64,000 bases of DNA from Stenotrophomonas sp. 704A1 (GTDB lineage: Bacteria > Pseudomonadota > Gammaproteobacteria > Xanthomonadales > Xanthomonadaceae). Shown piece by piece: positions 28,669 to 37,545 of the stretch (within the stretch, counting starts at the first letter, position 1; each line of letters begins with the position of its first letter). The translations under genes and the position numbers were made by a program. Under the pieces are notes generated by a model. That model had not been told where the DNA came from. It was given only the letters and a program-made list of their open reading frames with translations, and did no database searches. The DNA lies in contig NZ_CP130831.1 in assembly GCF_030549525.1 (NCBI RefSeq), positions 1,885,501 to 1,949,500 of the forward strand. Reading direction: 5' to 3'.

Positions 28669-29046
28669 TCAGGGCCAGTGGTTGGCCGGTGCATCGCGAT
28701 CGCGCATGCGCACGATGCAGAAGCGATGGCCGGTGGGCGCTTCCATCACCCACCAGCGTTTGACGAACGCGATACGGCGCGCACCGAGCTTTTCAAGACG
28801 ATCGGCTTCGGCGTCGACATCGTCGCTTTCGATATCCAGGTGCACCCGCGATGGGTGATGGACCCGCTGCACTTCGACGTTCATTCCCGCCGGTGCGCCG
28901 ATCAGGTCAGCGTATTCCGCGTCGCCTTCGGTATACGGCGGTTCCGCCTTCAGCCCGAGCGCCGCCGCCCAGAAGCGTGCCGCGTCCTCGGCAGCAACGT
29001 CCTGGCAATCGATGATGAATCCCGCCAACCGGCTGTGATGGGCCAT
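28669..29046 (-). CDS. VOC-family (glyoxalase/bleomycin-resistance-like) protein
   Basis: 125 residues, single vicinal-oxygen-chelate module of two beta-alpha-beta-beta-beta units. Seen: LAGFIIDCQDVAAEDAARFWAAALGLKA at the start, VHLDIESDDVDAEADRLEKLGARRI in the second half, and EAPTGHRFCIVR at the end. The fold supports metal-dependent chemistry or ligand binding, but the exact substrate cannot be read. It converges with smeX and is not part of that operon. Confidence 0.88.
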   Translation of the reverse strand: MAHHSRLAGFIIDCQDVAAEDAARFWAAALGLKAEPPYTEGDAEYADLIGAPAGMNVEVQRVHHPSRVHLDIESDDVDAEADRLEKLGARRIAFVKRWWVMEAPTGHRFCIVRMRDRDAPANHWP

Positions 29047-29187
29047 GTGCTGTCTCCGCTGCGGAAAGTTGCAGGCAGGGTAACGCCGGCAGCGTCGGCG
29101 GCATTCTCACCATCGTGACGTTTATGACTCTGCCGGAAGCCGTGCGGGCGGTGTAACTAGTGGGGCCAGCCTACCGGAGGTCAGCAC

Positions 29188-29451
29188 ATGAGCGACGCAA
29201 AGCAATCTGCCCAGAGGATGCTGTTCGGCGATCCGGGCCCGCCGGGGGCGGGCCTGTCGGTCGCGGTGGTCGCGCTGATGGTTCTGGCGGCGATGGCCGC
29301 CGCCATCGGCTTCCTGCGCCTGCCCGATTCGCTGCTGGGCATCGGCCTGATCGGTCTGGCGATCTTCCTGTCGGTGGCCGCCCGCATCTGCCAGGCGCGC
29401 GACCAGCACCAGGCGCTGTACCGGTTGCTGGGGCGACGGGCACCGCGGTAG
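29188..29451 (+). CDS. Small inner-membrane protein, unknown function
   Basis: 87 residues with two hydrophobic segments (VAVVALMVLAAMAAAIGFL, about 25-43, and LLGIGLIGLAIFLSVAA, about 49-65) and a basic cytoplasmic tail (YRLLGRRAPR). A GGAGG Shine-Dalgarno lies 7 bases before the ATG, which supports a real gene. No family recognised. It converges with the exported nuclease/phosphatase gene, the stops being 19 bp apart. Confidence 0.75.
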   Translation: MSDAKQSAQRMLFGDPGPPGAGLSVAVVALMVLAAMAAAIGFLRLPDSLLGIGLIGLAIFLSVAARICQARDQHQALYRLLGRRAPR

Positions 29452-29469
29452 CGGCGGCCGCCGCCAGGC

Positions 29470-30324
29470 TCACTGCTGCGGCCAGTCCAGGTCAACCACC
29501 AGCGGGAAGTGGTCGGACGGCAGCACGCCCCCGATGCGACGGTCGTCGGTCAGGAAGCGGCGGGCGTGGAAACCGCGCACCAGCACCCAGTCGAGCTGCG
29601 AGGTGGCGCTGCCGGTGAAGTTGTGGAACGTCAGTCGTGGTCCCTGCGGTGCCGTGACCTGGGTGCGCGCGTCCTGCAGCACCCGGGTGAAGGCCTGGTA
29701 GGTACCGCCGCCCGGCTCGCTGTTGAAATCGCCGGTGAGCACCACCGGCAGGTCGGCCGGCAGCCTGGCGACGCGCGCGGCGATCAGTTCGGCGCCCTTG
29801 ATCCGGCGCGGCTCATCCTCGTCGCGGTAGGGCAGGTGGGTATTCATGAAGTAGAAGCGGCGGCCATCGTCGATGCGGCGGAACAGTGCCCAGGTGACCA
29901 TGCGCGGATACAGATTGCCCCAGCTGATGCTGCCGGCAATCTCCGGCGTGTCGGACAGCCAGAAGTTGCCGGACGATTCCACCGCCAGCGTGGTGCTGTC
30001 GTAGAACACGCCCATGTGTTCATCGCCGCTGCCACCACGGCGGCCTTCGCCGAACCAGCGATAGCCGGGCAGATGTTCGGCCAGGTAGTCGGCCTGCTGC
30101 GGCACCAGCTCCTGGGTGCCGATCACCGCCGGGTGCGCGTCGAGGATGACCTTGACCATCGCTTCGCGGCGGTCTTCCCAGCGCTTGCCGGGCTCGGTGT
30201 CGGCCGGGGTACGCACGTTGAACGACATCACCTTCAACGGTGCAGACGGCGCCGCCCAGACGGCAGCGGGCAGGGCAAGGGCGAGCAGGGCGCAGAGCGC
30301 GGGTGTGCGGAGACGCGACAACAT
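29470..30324 (-). CDS. Exported endonuclease/exonuclease/phosphatase-family protein
   Basis: 284 residues with a signal peptide (ALCALLALALPAAVWAAP), so it acts in the periplasm or outside. EEP-fold motifs are complete: LKVMSFNVRT (metal site), GTQELVPQQADYL, FMNTHLPYRDE, LTGDFNSEPG and the final SDHFPLVVDLDW His. Such enzymes cleave phosphodiesters in nucleic acids, sphingomyelin or inositol phosphates; the substrate here is not determined. ATG 30324 has GGAGGG upstream; an upstream in-frame start lacks one. Confidence 0.9.
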   Translation of the reverse strand: MLSRLRTPALCALLALALPAAVWAAPSAPLKVMSFNVRTPADTEPGKRWEDRREAMVKVILDAHPAVIGTQELVPQQADYLAEHLPGYRWFGEGRRGGSGDEHMGVFYDSTTLAVESSGNFWLSDTPEIAGSISWGNLYPRMVTWALFRRIDDGRRFYFMNTHLPYRDEDEPRRIKGAELIAARVARLPADLPVVLTGDFNSEPGGGTYQAFTRVLQDARTQVTAPQGPRLTFHNFTGSATSQLDWVLVRGFHARRFLTDDRRIGGVLPSDHFPLVVDLDWPQQ

Positions 30325-30456
30325 CGTGGAATCCCTCCATTCCATGAAAACGGTTTCAGGAAGCATGCCACGTCCGGCAGCGGCAGCGGTATGCCGGGAT
30401 GGGCGACTGCTGCGGATGGTGCGCGGGCCAGACGGTTGCGGCGCCCGCGCGCGGGC

Positions 30457-31161
30457 TCAGTCTTCGATTTCACCGCGACGGCTGGCGGCCCGTACGGCCT
30501 GCGCGGTGGTCGCCACGCCCAGGCGCTGGCGTGCACGCCGCAGGTGGTTTTCCACCGTGCGTGCGGACAGGCCCAGGGTGGCGGCAATGTCGGTCTGGCG
30601 GCGGCCGGCCGCAACCCAGCGCAGCACCTCGCGCTCACGCGGACTCAATGTGCCCGCCGGCACCGGCAGCGGTGCCTGCGCCAGCCTCTGTGCGGCGCGG
30701 AATGCCGCAGCGCCCACAGTCGCCAGCCGCAGGCGTGCGACCGCAGAGGCATCGATGTGCTGGCCGGCGAGGCTGATCGCGCCCTCCAGCCCGGTGATGC
30801 CGAACACCGGCACCTGCAGCCCGTGCAGGCCTTCGCCCCGTGGCTGCTTCACCACCTGGTAGCGCTCGCCGTGGTCGCCCTGGCGCTTGCTCCAGAAGAA
30901 CGGCGCATCGCTGTCCAGCACGTGGCGGTTCACCGGGCAGGCGTGCAGGTAGGCCGCCAGGTCGGTCGACCCGCCTTCGCCAAGCCAATCGCCCTCGATC
31001 CAGTACACGCGCTGTGCACCGCGCTCCAGGCCGGTGCCGGTGGCAAACAGCAGCAGGCGGTCGTAGCCGAGCGGCAAGGCACTGTCGCGCAGCACCGCGC
31101 CCACCGCGTCCAGCGCACGTGCACGTTCCAGCTGCAGCAGTGCCTGCACCACCTCGTCCAC
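30457..31161 (-). CDS. smoR: LuxR-family solo regulator (SmoR-like)
   Basis: 234 residues: an N-terminal autoinducer-binding-like domain (about 1-160) and a C-terminal LuxR helix-turn-helix (LSPREREVLRWVAAGRRQTDIAATLGLSARTVENHLRRAR, about 170-210). No luxI lies nearby, so it is a solo. The aromatic pocket partly matches AHL receptors (HVLDSDAPFFWS contains the conserved Pro-Phe-Trp run), but the usual Asp before Pro is replaced by Cys (ACPVN). S. maltophilia SmoR, which responds to acyl-homoserine lactones and affects swarming, lies beside hchA as here; the name rests on that context. Confidence 0.8.
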   Translation of the reverse strand: MDEVVQALLQLERARALDAVGAVLRDSALPLGYDRLLLFATGTGLERGAQRVYWIEGDWLGEGGSTDLAAYLHACPVNRHVLDSDAPFFWSKRQGDHGERYQVVKQPRGEGLHGLQVPVFGITGLEGAISLAGQHIDASAVARLRLATVGAAAFRAAQRLAQAPLPVPAGTLSPREREVLRWVAAGRRQTDIAATLGLSARTVENHLRRARQRLGVATTAQAVRAASRRGEIED

Positions 31162-31163
31162 CT

Positions 31164-32036
31164 TCAGCGCCCGGCCAGTGCGTCGAGCAGGGTGCGTGCG
31201 GCCAGCTTGCCCAGCGCATTGCCGGCCAGCGGACTGTCGCCGGTCAGCAGCAGGCGGTCCTGCAGCACGCTGCCATCGATGCCGTCGTTGACGATCTGCA
31301 CACCCTGCTGCGCCAAGCGCTCGCCGAAGAACCAGCGCAGCTGCCCCGGCATGTAGCCGATGTCGGGTGTCTGCCGGTCCATCGCATCGGGGAACGCGCA
31401 GATGCGATAGCCGCCGAACAGCGATCCACCATCAGCCTCGTCCACGCCGGCCGCCAGCAATGCGGCAGGGCCATGGCACAGGGTGATGATGTGGCGCTGA
31501 GCAGCCATCGCCCACTGCAGGGTGGCCTTGACCGCCGGGCTTTCCGGCAGGCCGATCAGGGCGCCGTGACCACCGGGGATGAACACGGCGGCGTAGTCCG
31601 AATTGTCATCCAGGCCCGCCACCACATCGGCCAGCTGCAGTGGCTGGCGGAAGCGCGCCTGGTAGCGCTCGTAGAGGCCGGTGATCTCCTTGTCCTCGCG
31701 TGGGAACGCCCACCACTCGAACTTGACGGCGTTGCCGGACAGCGTTGCCACGTCGATGGCAAAACCGGCCTTGTCCAGGTGGTACATCGGCAGCAGGGTT
31801 TCCACCGGATGGTTGCCGGTGGAGAACAGATGGCCATTGGCGGTGGGCAGGTACCGCTCGTCGGCAGCGATCATCAGCACTTTCCAGCGGCCATCGCGGC
31901 GTGCGTCCGGGTAGTCCGCGCCGGACAGGTCGCTGCGCGGCGAGGTGAACTGCGAGAGCGAATACGGCGACGGGAAAAAGGCATCGCGCTCGGCCGGGTC
32001 GGGACTGGGCTGGCGGCTGGGTACTTGCGTGTTCAT
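31164..32036 (-). CDS. hchA: Hsp31/HchA-type DJ-1 superfamily protein (glyoxalase III, deglycase)
   Basis: 290 residues, class I glutamine-amidotransferase-like fold. The nucleophile elbow ITLCHGPAALLAAG holds the catalytic Cys (about residue 190). The upstream FIPGGHGALIGLPES carries the conserved Glu-side pocket; the family start SPYSLSQFTSPRSDLSGADYP matches E. coli Hsp31. It detoxifies methylglyoxal and has holdase activity in the family. AGGAGG precedes the start. Its stop is 2 nt before the smoR start, so the two form an operon with hchA first. Confidence 0.93.
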   Translation of the reverse strand: MNTQVPSRQPSPDPAERDAFFPSPYSLSQFTSPRSDLSGADYPDARRDGRWKVLMIAADERYLPTANGHLFSTGNHPVETLLPMYHLDKAGFAIDVATLSGNAVKFEWWAFPREDKEITGLYERYQARFRQPLQLADVVAGLDDNSDYAAVFIPGGHGALIGLPESPAVKATLQWAMAAQRHIITLCHGPAALLAAGVDEADGGSLFGGYRICAFPDAMDRQTPDIGYMPGQLRWFFGERLAQQGVQIVNDGIDGSVLQDRLLLTGDSPLAGNALGKLAARTLLDALAGR

Positions 32037-32206
32037 GCAGGCCTCCTGCAGGGGATGTGGGGCCAGCATAGGAGGGCCGGTGCACGCGTGCGATGAGGGA
32101 TTTCCCGCAGCGGCAACGTGGCAGCAGAGGCCAGCCCCATCAGGACAGGGCTGGCCAGGGTCGATCACTCACCGCCATGCCGCCGCAGTGCGATCGCCCC
32201 ATGCAC

Positions 32207-32413
32207 TCAGTTCGGCGGATTGCAGCCGGTCGAGTTCTTCAGGCATCGGGAAAGCGCGCCGTAACACCAGATCTCGCTCTTGCCCTGCGAAAGGCAGATC
32301 TGGTAGCCGCGGTAGCATTCGTCGCAGGGGGTAGGTTCGGCCGCGACAGCGTTCAGTCCAAACACCAACGCCGCGGCACCGATAGCAACAGACAGCCTGA
32401 ACATCCTCTTCAT
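32207..32413 (-). CDS. Small exported cysteine-rich protein
   Basis: 68 residues. A signal peptide (SVAIGAAALVFGLNAVAAEP) is followed by a 43-residue mature part with six cysteines (30, 33, 40, 50, 57, 64), enough for three disulfides. It has no similarity I recognise; the spacing CxxC-x6-C-x9-C-x6-C-x6-C is regular. A Shine-Dalgarno (GGAGAA) lies just before the ATG. It stands alone between hchA and the lipase-like gene. Likely periplasmic or secreted. Confidence 0.72.
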   Translation of the reverse strand: MKRMFRLSVAIGAAALVFGLNAVAAEPTPCDECYRGYQICLSQGKSEIWCYGALSRCLKNSTGCNPPN

Positions 32414-32538
32414 GCGTGTTCTCCGTTGTAGCCCGTATGGGCAGCGGCGACGCTACAGGGGTTCAGGCAGGCATTCAATGCTGCGTACAGCCACGGTGGG
32501 CGAGGGCATGCATGCCAACCGGTGCCGCCGATTCCGCG

Positions 32539-34536
32539 CTACTTTGCCGGCAGCGGGTGCTCGAGCATGTCCTCATGCAGGATCCGCCGCAGCTCGACGA
32601 TGGCCGGAGTGGCTTCCTGCACACTGTGCCCGGACACGATCACCTTTTCCGAAACGGCATCGGGCAGGTGCGAACTCCAGTACGGCACCAGTCCATCGTC
32701 GGTCTTTTCCAGCGGCCCCTGCGCGTTGGCGCGGGCGATGATCGAGTGGTAGTGAACCCTGGGCGAAATCGGCAGGTCAGCCACGGCCTTGACGAAGGCA
32801 TCGTCCTTGTCCAGGTTCTGGATGCTGTTCATCTGGTAGCCGTGCTTGTCGTCGTTGCGCTCGACCTTGCCATCGTTGGCCAGCGTAGCGACATCCTCCA
32901 GCACGGTCAGTGGCAGGCGCACGAAGCGGCCCAGCCAGCGCCCCAGGCGGGTACCGGCCACGTCGGTGCCGCGATGTGGCGTAGCGATGAACACCACCCG
33001 CGTGATTTCCGGTTCCGGCGTGAAGGTCAGCACCGGCGCGCCCTTGGTCCGCAGCAGCTCGCGCTGTGCCGGGGTCATCTGCGCCGTCGCCAGCAGGGTG
33101 TCGACCAGGTGGTCGCCGGAGGAAGACACCATCAGCCGCGAAATCACCCCGCCCATGCTGTGGGCCACCAGTACCATGTCATGCGAGGCCACGGCCTTGC
33201 CGGCGGGGTCGAAGTGGCGCAGCGCTTCATCCAGGATCCGGCGGATCTCATCGTGGCTGAGCGCGATCGGCATGTTGGTCGGGTAGTAGAACTGCCAGAC
33301 CTGGAAATCACTGCGGATCTCATCGTCGCGCATCAGCTCGTTGGCCACGTTGACCCACGCTTCCGGGCTGCTGGCCAGGCCGTGGATCATCAGCAGTATG
33401 CGGCGGTTCGGATCGTACGGCTGCATCATGAACAGGTGCGGCTTGTCGATGCCGCCCTTGCCGCCGAACAGCGAGCGCAGCGACTGCCGGCTGAAGTTGG
33501 AGCGGGCCAGCCACAGCGCGTAGCCGGCGGTGAAGTTGGCGGCCAGTGGCACCTGTTCGCCGTGCAGCTCGACCACGGCGATCTGGTAGGGATCATGGAT
33601 CTCCAGTTCCGGCTCGTCGTCGTGCAGCACTTCCCACAGGTTCTTCCCGGAGAAGCGCAGCAGCACCGTCATCGACGGCGATGGCATCTCGCTCCAGTTG
33701 CGCTCGGTCGCCGGCGCGGTCCCTGCGGCAGCCGCTGCCAGGCCGGTGCTGGCAGGGTCGGCCATCACCGCCACCAGTTCGGCGCCGAAGCCATCGCGGC
33801 GGTGCACGCTGCGCAGGGTGCCGGTGAACGACATCGATGCGGCCGGCACCAGCTCGATCGGCTCGCGCGTGTCCGCTGCCGCCCCGTCATCGGCCGGCGC
33901 CAGCACGAACGTCCAGCGGCCCAGCTGGAAGCGGCCGCCATCGTTGCGCACCTGGTGGCTCGAATAGGCTTCAAACAGCAGCACCGCCGATTCCTGCACG
34001 GCCAGGTTGTAGTAGTCGCGGACCTGCGTCTGCCGGTCTTCGAAGCCGCGCTGGTTGGCGGTGCGCTCGGTGAAGAACAGGTAGGCATAGGCCTGGCGTG
34101 CAACCTGCATCCAGGCATCCAGCCGCGGCTGCAGGGTGGCATCGGGCGCGGCCGCTGCCGCCCTGCTGCGCGCGACACCGGCCGATTCGCGCTTCGGCGC
34201 GGGCATCGACAGTGCGTACTGCAGCCACAGTTCGGCCAGCGACGAACGCTTGTCCTCCTCGCGCACCACGATGGTCGCTTCCATCGCCTCGATGCAGGGC
34301 AGGCCGGGCTTGGCGCAGACACCTTCGTCCAGCCCGGCCACGCGCAGGGTTTCCATGGTCGCCGCGCTGAGCCTGCCGGTGGTGAGGATGTCACCGCGCT
34401 TGAGCGCGATGTACTGGCCGGGCGTGACCGTGCCCACCTGCACCGATGGGCCAAACTGGCGCAGCGTGGCGCAGCCGCTCAACAGCAGCAGTGTGGTGAG
34501 AATGAGGGTCGTGTGGCGGATCAGGCCGGTGCCCAT
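32539..34536 (-). CDS. Large lipoprotein with alpha/beta-hydrolase (lipase-like) domain
   Basis: 665 residues with a signal peptide and lipobox LSGC, so probably an outer-membrane lipoprotein. The N-terminal half (to about 360) is not recognised. The C-terminal hydrolase starts at RRILLMIHGLASSPEAW and has the nucleophile elbow LVAHSMGGVISR (Ser in AHSMG); VFIATPHRGTDVA follows, then a late SDxxD-like region and a His in VIVSGHSVQEA. PGAP1/lipase-type serine esterases share this layout. Substrate unknown. Monocistronic by spacing. Confidence 0.85.
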   Translation of the reverse strand: MGTGLIRHTTLILTTLLLLSGCATLRQFGPSVQVGTVTPGQYIALKRGDILTTGRLSAATMETLRVAGLDEGVCAKPGLPCIEAMEATIVVREEDKRSSLAELWLQYALSMPAPKRESAGVARSRAAAAAPDATLQPRLDAWMQVARQAYAYLFFTERTANQRGFEDRQTQVRDYYNLAVQESAVLLFEAYSSHQVRNDGGRFQLGRWTFVLAPADDGAAADTREPIELVPAASMSFTGTLRSVHRRDGFGAELVAVMADPASTGLAAAAAGTAPATERNWSEMPSPSMTVLLRFSGKNLWEVLHDDEPELEIHDPYQIAVVELHGEQVPLAANFTAGYALWLARSNFSRQSLRSLFGGKGGIDKPHLFMMQPYDPNRRILLMIHGLASSPEAWVNVANELMRDDEIRSDFQVWQFYYPTNMPIALSHDEIRRILDEALRHFDPAGKAVASHDMVLVAHSMGGVISRLMVSSSGDHLVDTLLATAQMTPAQRELLRTKGAPVLTFTPEPEITRVVFIATPHRGTDVAGTRLGRWLGRFVRLPLTVLEDVATLANDGKVERNDDKHGYQMNSIQNLDKDDAFVKAVADLPISPRVHYHSIIARANAQGPLEKTDDGLVPYWSSHLPDAVSEKVIVSGHSVQEATPAIVELRRILHEDMLEHPLPAK

Positions 34537-34608
34537 GCTTGCCCTGCGTAGCGGTGCGCGGTGGCGCCACTCTAGCGGGCGGCGCGTCAACGCGGAAGCG
34601 ATGTTCCG

Positions 34609-34632
34609 GTAGCGCCGGGCCGTGCCCGGCGA
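34609..34632. repeat. SMAG repeat element
   Basis: GTAG head followed by an 8-bp stem CGCCGGGC-CGT-GCCCGGCG, the classic Stenotrophomonas GTAG palindrome, located between two leftward genes. Near-identical cores occur at 2474-2494 and 8963-8981 in this window. Confidence 0.85.
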
Positions 34633-34662
34633 ACACCATCAGTCAGCAAACCCTGCTGCAGG

Positions 34663-35130
34663 TCAGCCCTCGATCTGGCAGGTCACCGCAGCCGAATACC
34701 CTTCGTAGTCGTCACCTGCACCCACATGCAAGGTGTGCCTCGCATCAACCTTCTTCAGGTACGAGGGTTCCTCGGTGTCGGCCGCTTCGTTGACCGTCGT
34801 TACTCCCCAGGATCGGGCCAAACCCTGGTGATCGACACCCTTCAGATACACATGCAGGCTCTTGTAGGGCCTGGAAATGCTCACGTCCGCACTCGCGACG
34901 GTGCCACCGTACAGTGCGACCGGCGTGTCCTTCGGCTCGAACACGCTGCCCGGGTCGCGGCTCAGGCCGGCGGCATGGAAGGCTGCCTCCACCTGCGCTT
35001 CGGTGAAATCAGAGCCGGCCTTGCAGGCCAGCAGCGCTTCCAGCTCGGCGGTGCCGGTGGTGGCAGGGGCGGCCAGCGCAGCCGAGGTGGCGGTCAGGCC
35101 CAGCAGCAGGGCGACAAGCGGCGCGTTCAT
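34663..35130 (-). CDS. Exported protein of unknown function
   Basis: 155 residues with a clear signal peptide (ALLLGLTATSAALAAPA). The mature part has two cysteines that could pair (ALLACKAG near residue 36 and AVTCQIEG near the C-terminus) and a mixed beta pattern (KSLHVYLKGVDHQGL, RHTLHVGAGDDYEGYSAAV). No family recognised. Probably periplasmic. Confidence 0.75.
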   Translation of the reverse strand: MNAPLVALLLGLTATSAALAAPATTGTAELEALLACKAGSDFTEAQVEAAFHAAGLSRDPGSVFEPKDTPVALYGGTVASADVSISRPYKSLHVYLKGVDHQGLARSWGVTTVNEAADTEEPSYLKKVDARHTLHVGAGDDYEGYSAAVTCQIEG

Positions 35131-35434
35131 TGCAGATCCTTCTGGCTGTCGAGGGGGAGCGGGGGCGGCTCAAGGCCGATCCCATGCTGGAGTGTGGGGC
35201 AGGCCTGCGCTGCCGCCAACTGCCGGTCGCGTTGGCTGCCGAGGCGGGCAGGCTTGGCCGGGCCCCTGGCCCGGGTGCGGGAGGGCCTCATTCGGCGGGA
35301 AACCATGCATCCGGCGGCGGCGAAGCGGGGGCCCGGCGAGGGGCGGGCGGAGTCGGCTGCCGCGCCCGTGAAAGCCGCAATCCTGTGGTAGTAAAGGCCA
35401 CAGCGGTGGCATGACGCTGCCGACAGGGGGCAAC
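35131..35434. other. 304-bp gap with no recognised feature
   Basis: GC-rich spacer between the divergent exported-protein gene and the small lipoprotein gene. It contains open frames on both strands, but none with a ribosome-binding site or family resemblance. Confidence 0.6.
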
Positions 35435-35563
35435 ATGAAAGCGATGATCGCTGTTTTGGTTGCTGCGGTGCTGTGCGTTGGCTGTACCACCACTGGTGGT
35501 TCTGCTGCACCTTACAACGTTTCATTCGTTGGTCATTCGTCTGGGGTCGACGTGGCGCCATAG
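35435..35563 (+). CDS. 42-residue lipoprotein
   Basis: MKAMIAVLVAAVLCVGC is a complete lipoprotein signal peptide (lipobox LCVGC, lipid Cys at residue 17), leaving a 26-residue mature peptide (CTTTGGSAAPYNVSFVGHSS...). A GGGGG Shine-Dalgarno lies 6 bases upstream of the ATG. Function unknown; similar tiny lipoproteins in other species act as envelope anchors or entericidins, but there is no sequence evidence for either here. Confidence 0.6.
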   Translation: MKAMIAVLVAAVLCVGCTTTGGSAAPYNVSFVGHSSGVDVAP

Positions 35564-35663
35564 CCTCTGCTTCCACCACCACCCGCTGAAGGTCGTACGC
35601 GTAGTCGATGAAGAAGGCGCCCGGTCGCGGACGCGTTCCGGGCGATTTCGGGCTGGCTTCGGA

Positions 35664-36185
35664 TCAGTGCCCGAAGCCGCAGTCGACATAGCCCGTATCC
35701 CCCGTTTGGCAGAGGCTTACGCCATGTGCCGTTGAGCAGCCAGTGGAAGTGCCGGGAACTACGGAGCAGGCATCTCCACCAAAGCTACCACCGCCACCGT
35801 CGCCTTCAGACCCACCACCGCCACCTATGCCACCACCAGCACCGCCGCCCGGAGAGGACGTCTGAGGCGTCGGCGGTCCTCCCAGATAACTGTTGCTGTT
35901 CGTCATGGTGTAGGTGACGCACGAGCTCCCGTTGCAGACGACGATTTCATCCCCTGGTGCAACGACGATCTGCGTCCAGACTGCGGCTGTGTGCCGGACG
36001 TCCCAGGCCCATGCGTCGAGGAAGGCCTGCGTTCCTGGCCCCGGCATGGGACTTTCCAGATGGCAGGCGGGGCAGGCCAGTGGACCGTATATCTGTCCTC
36101 CTTCGGTTGCTTTGGCGTAAATAACCCAGCCACAAATCACGATCAGTGCTATCGACAACGCTGTAGTAGTGAAACTGCGATGCAT
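35664..36185 (-). CDS. Membrane-anchored or exported Gly/Ser-rich protein
   Basis: 173 residues: one N-terminal hydrophobic segment (TTALSIALIVICGWVIYA), a CPAC pair, a compact beta-like region (AVWTQIVVAPGDEIVVCNGSSCVTYTMTN), then a 40-residue Gly/Ser-rich stretch (about 115-155) and a Cys-rich tail (CSVVPGTSTGCSTAHGVSLCQ...DCGFGH). AAGGAG lies 9 bases before ATG 36185. It follows the SEL1-like gene by 16 bp and is probably co-transcribed. Not recognised. Base composition is clearly lower in GC than the chromosomal neighbours, which suggests acquisition. Confidence 0.65.
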   Translation of the reverse strand: MHRSFTTTALSIALIVICGWVIYAKATEGGQIYGPLACPACHLESPMPGPGTQAFLDAWAWDVRHTAAVWTQIVVAPGDEIVVCNGSSCVTYTMTNSNSYLGGPPTPQTSSPGGGAGGGIGGGGGSEGDGGGGSFGGDACSVVPGTSTGCSTAHGVSLCQTGDTGYVDCGFGH

Positions 36186-36201
36186 CTGGAAACTCTCCTT
36201 G

Positions 36202-37098
36202 TTAGTGGCAGCAGCCCTCATGAATTGCATCGGCACGACTGACGGCCGCCTGCTGCTGAGCGGAACTCAGTTCATTCCTGTACATGCCGAGCAATTTTTC
36301 CGAGAGCGCTGATGGCATCGCTTTCTGCGCTGCAAGATAGTAGGCGTAAGCCTCAGTTGGATTCTTATCGACGATTATTCCGTTGGTGTGTGCACGGCCA
36401 AGTGCGACCAGGGCGTCAACGCTGCCTAGATCCGCTGCGGTGTTGAGGAATAGCGCAGCATTCTGCTTCCATTCAATCACCGCTTCGGGGTTCTGAACGG
36501 CGAACGCCGAGCCGCCGAATGCGGATTCGGTATCAGCGGCATATAGGAGCATGGCTTCTACGGAGCCCTGCTTTGCTGCTTTCAGCAGCCACGTCCCGGG
36601 AGGGGACAGGTCCGGATCTTTCAGCAGTGATGAGCACTCCTGCAGTCGTCGCTCAGACGAATTGAGCGCGGCTTGCCGGTCTGATTGATTCGCGAGCAGT
36701 CTTGCAGACTGCAGCTCGCCGGGGGATCCGGCGTTCCTGCAGTCCAAAGCGGCCAGATATATCTCATAGGAAGCGGTGCTGTCGCCGGAATCAGAGGCAC
36801 CTAACCGAGAGAGGATGAACTCTTTCGCGTCGCCTCTTGGACGGAATTCGCCATTCCGTGAGATGGCGAATGCCCTCGTTCCCAGTGGCTGGACAAACTG
36901 GGGGTCAAGCTTCTTCTGAGAGATGAGAGTTGTGTAGGAAACCATGGCGCGCCTATCCGTTGTTGCGACAGGATCGTCGCCGCGATGACCGCTTTCGGTT
37001 TGGCGCGGGCGACTGGAGCCGTTCATGGAGAGCGCGATGACGCACACCACGGCAACAAACACGACAAGACTTGCTGCCAGGAGTTTCTTCATGTTCAT
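36202..37098 (-). CDS. Exported protein with SEL1/TPR-like helices
   Basis: 298 residues. An N-terminal hydrophobic anchor (LLAASLVVFVAVVCVIALSM) is followed by a helical repeat region. The C-terminal part matches SEL1-type repeats (AALFLNTAADLGSVDALVALGRAHTNGIIVDKNPTEAYAYYLAAQKAM), preceded by GTWLLKAAKQGSVEAMLLYAAD. Such repeats mediate protein contacts in the envelope. An in-frame ATG at 37092 is an alternative start. GC is lower than in the rest of the chromosome part. It heads the two-gene unit with the Gly-rich protein. Confidence 0.7.
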   Translation of the reverse strand: MNMKKLLAASLVVFVAVVCVIALSMNGSSRPRQTESGHRGDDPVATTDRRAMVSYTTLISQKKLDPQFVQPLGTRAFAISRNGEFRPRGDAKEFILSRLGASDSGDSTASYEIYLAALDCRNAGSPGELQSARLLANQSDRQAALNSSERRLQECSSLLKDPDLSPPGTWLLKAAKQGSVEAMLLYAADTESAFGGSAFAVQNPEAVIEWKQNAALFLNTAADLGSVDALVALGRAHTNGIIVDKNPTEAYAYYLAAQKAMPSALSEKLLGMYRNELSSAQQQAAVSRADAIHEGCCH

Positions 37099-37545
37099 GG
37101 TCGTGTCGGCGTATTTGAATGGCTTTGTAACTGCTCAATTCAATGTCGCAACGACTTGAGAGGACGGCAATCGGTAGGGAGCCCGCCTCCATGTGGGCAA
37201 TTTCCGGCGCTCGATTCGGGGCGCGTGAGCGGTGGTCTTCTGCGGCTTGGCGCGCCTGATGGCTGCGTCGGTCAGAGGCATTGGGGGGTATCGCTTCAGT
37301 CGATGTGGTCGGATACCCCTTGATGTACCCCCACCGATTCATGGATGGAAACGAATTGTCCCAGCTTGCCGCGGGCAATAAAAAAGCCCGGTACCCTTGT
37401 GATGCGGGGGGTTCCGGGCTTCTCCGGTTCTTGACGAACCGTTCGTTGGTGGAGGTGGGCTCTATCTCACGATGCCCGCAAGTTGTTGATACGGAAAGTG
37501 GTTTGGCACGTCGCTGAAGACGCATGCCCCCAATGATGCCCCCGC
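37099..37545. other. 447-bp gap, probable chromosome/prophage junction
   Basis: No gene is supported here. It lies between the SEL1-like gene and the last gene of the leftward phage operon and contains a strong leftward terminator (37384-37421). The left attachment site is expected here, but with the right end outside the window no direct repeat can be tested. Confidence 0.5.
37384..37421 (-). terminator. Terminator of the leftward prophage operon
   Basis: AAGCCCGGTACCC and GGGTTCCGGGCTT form a 13-bp stem with one mismatch; read leftward it ends in a run of six T's (a run of A's on the top strand at 37380-37385). It would stop early-left transcription before the chromosomal genes. Confidence 0.88.

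Noticed and set aside
37281..37517. 78-codon rightward frame in the junction gap
   Set aside because: It crosses the strong terminator hairpin and has no ribosome site.
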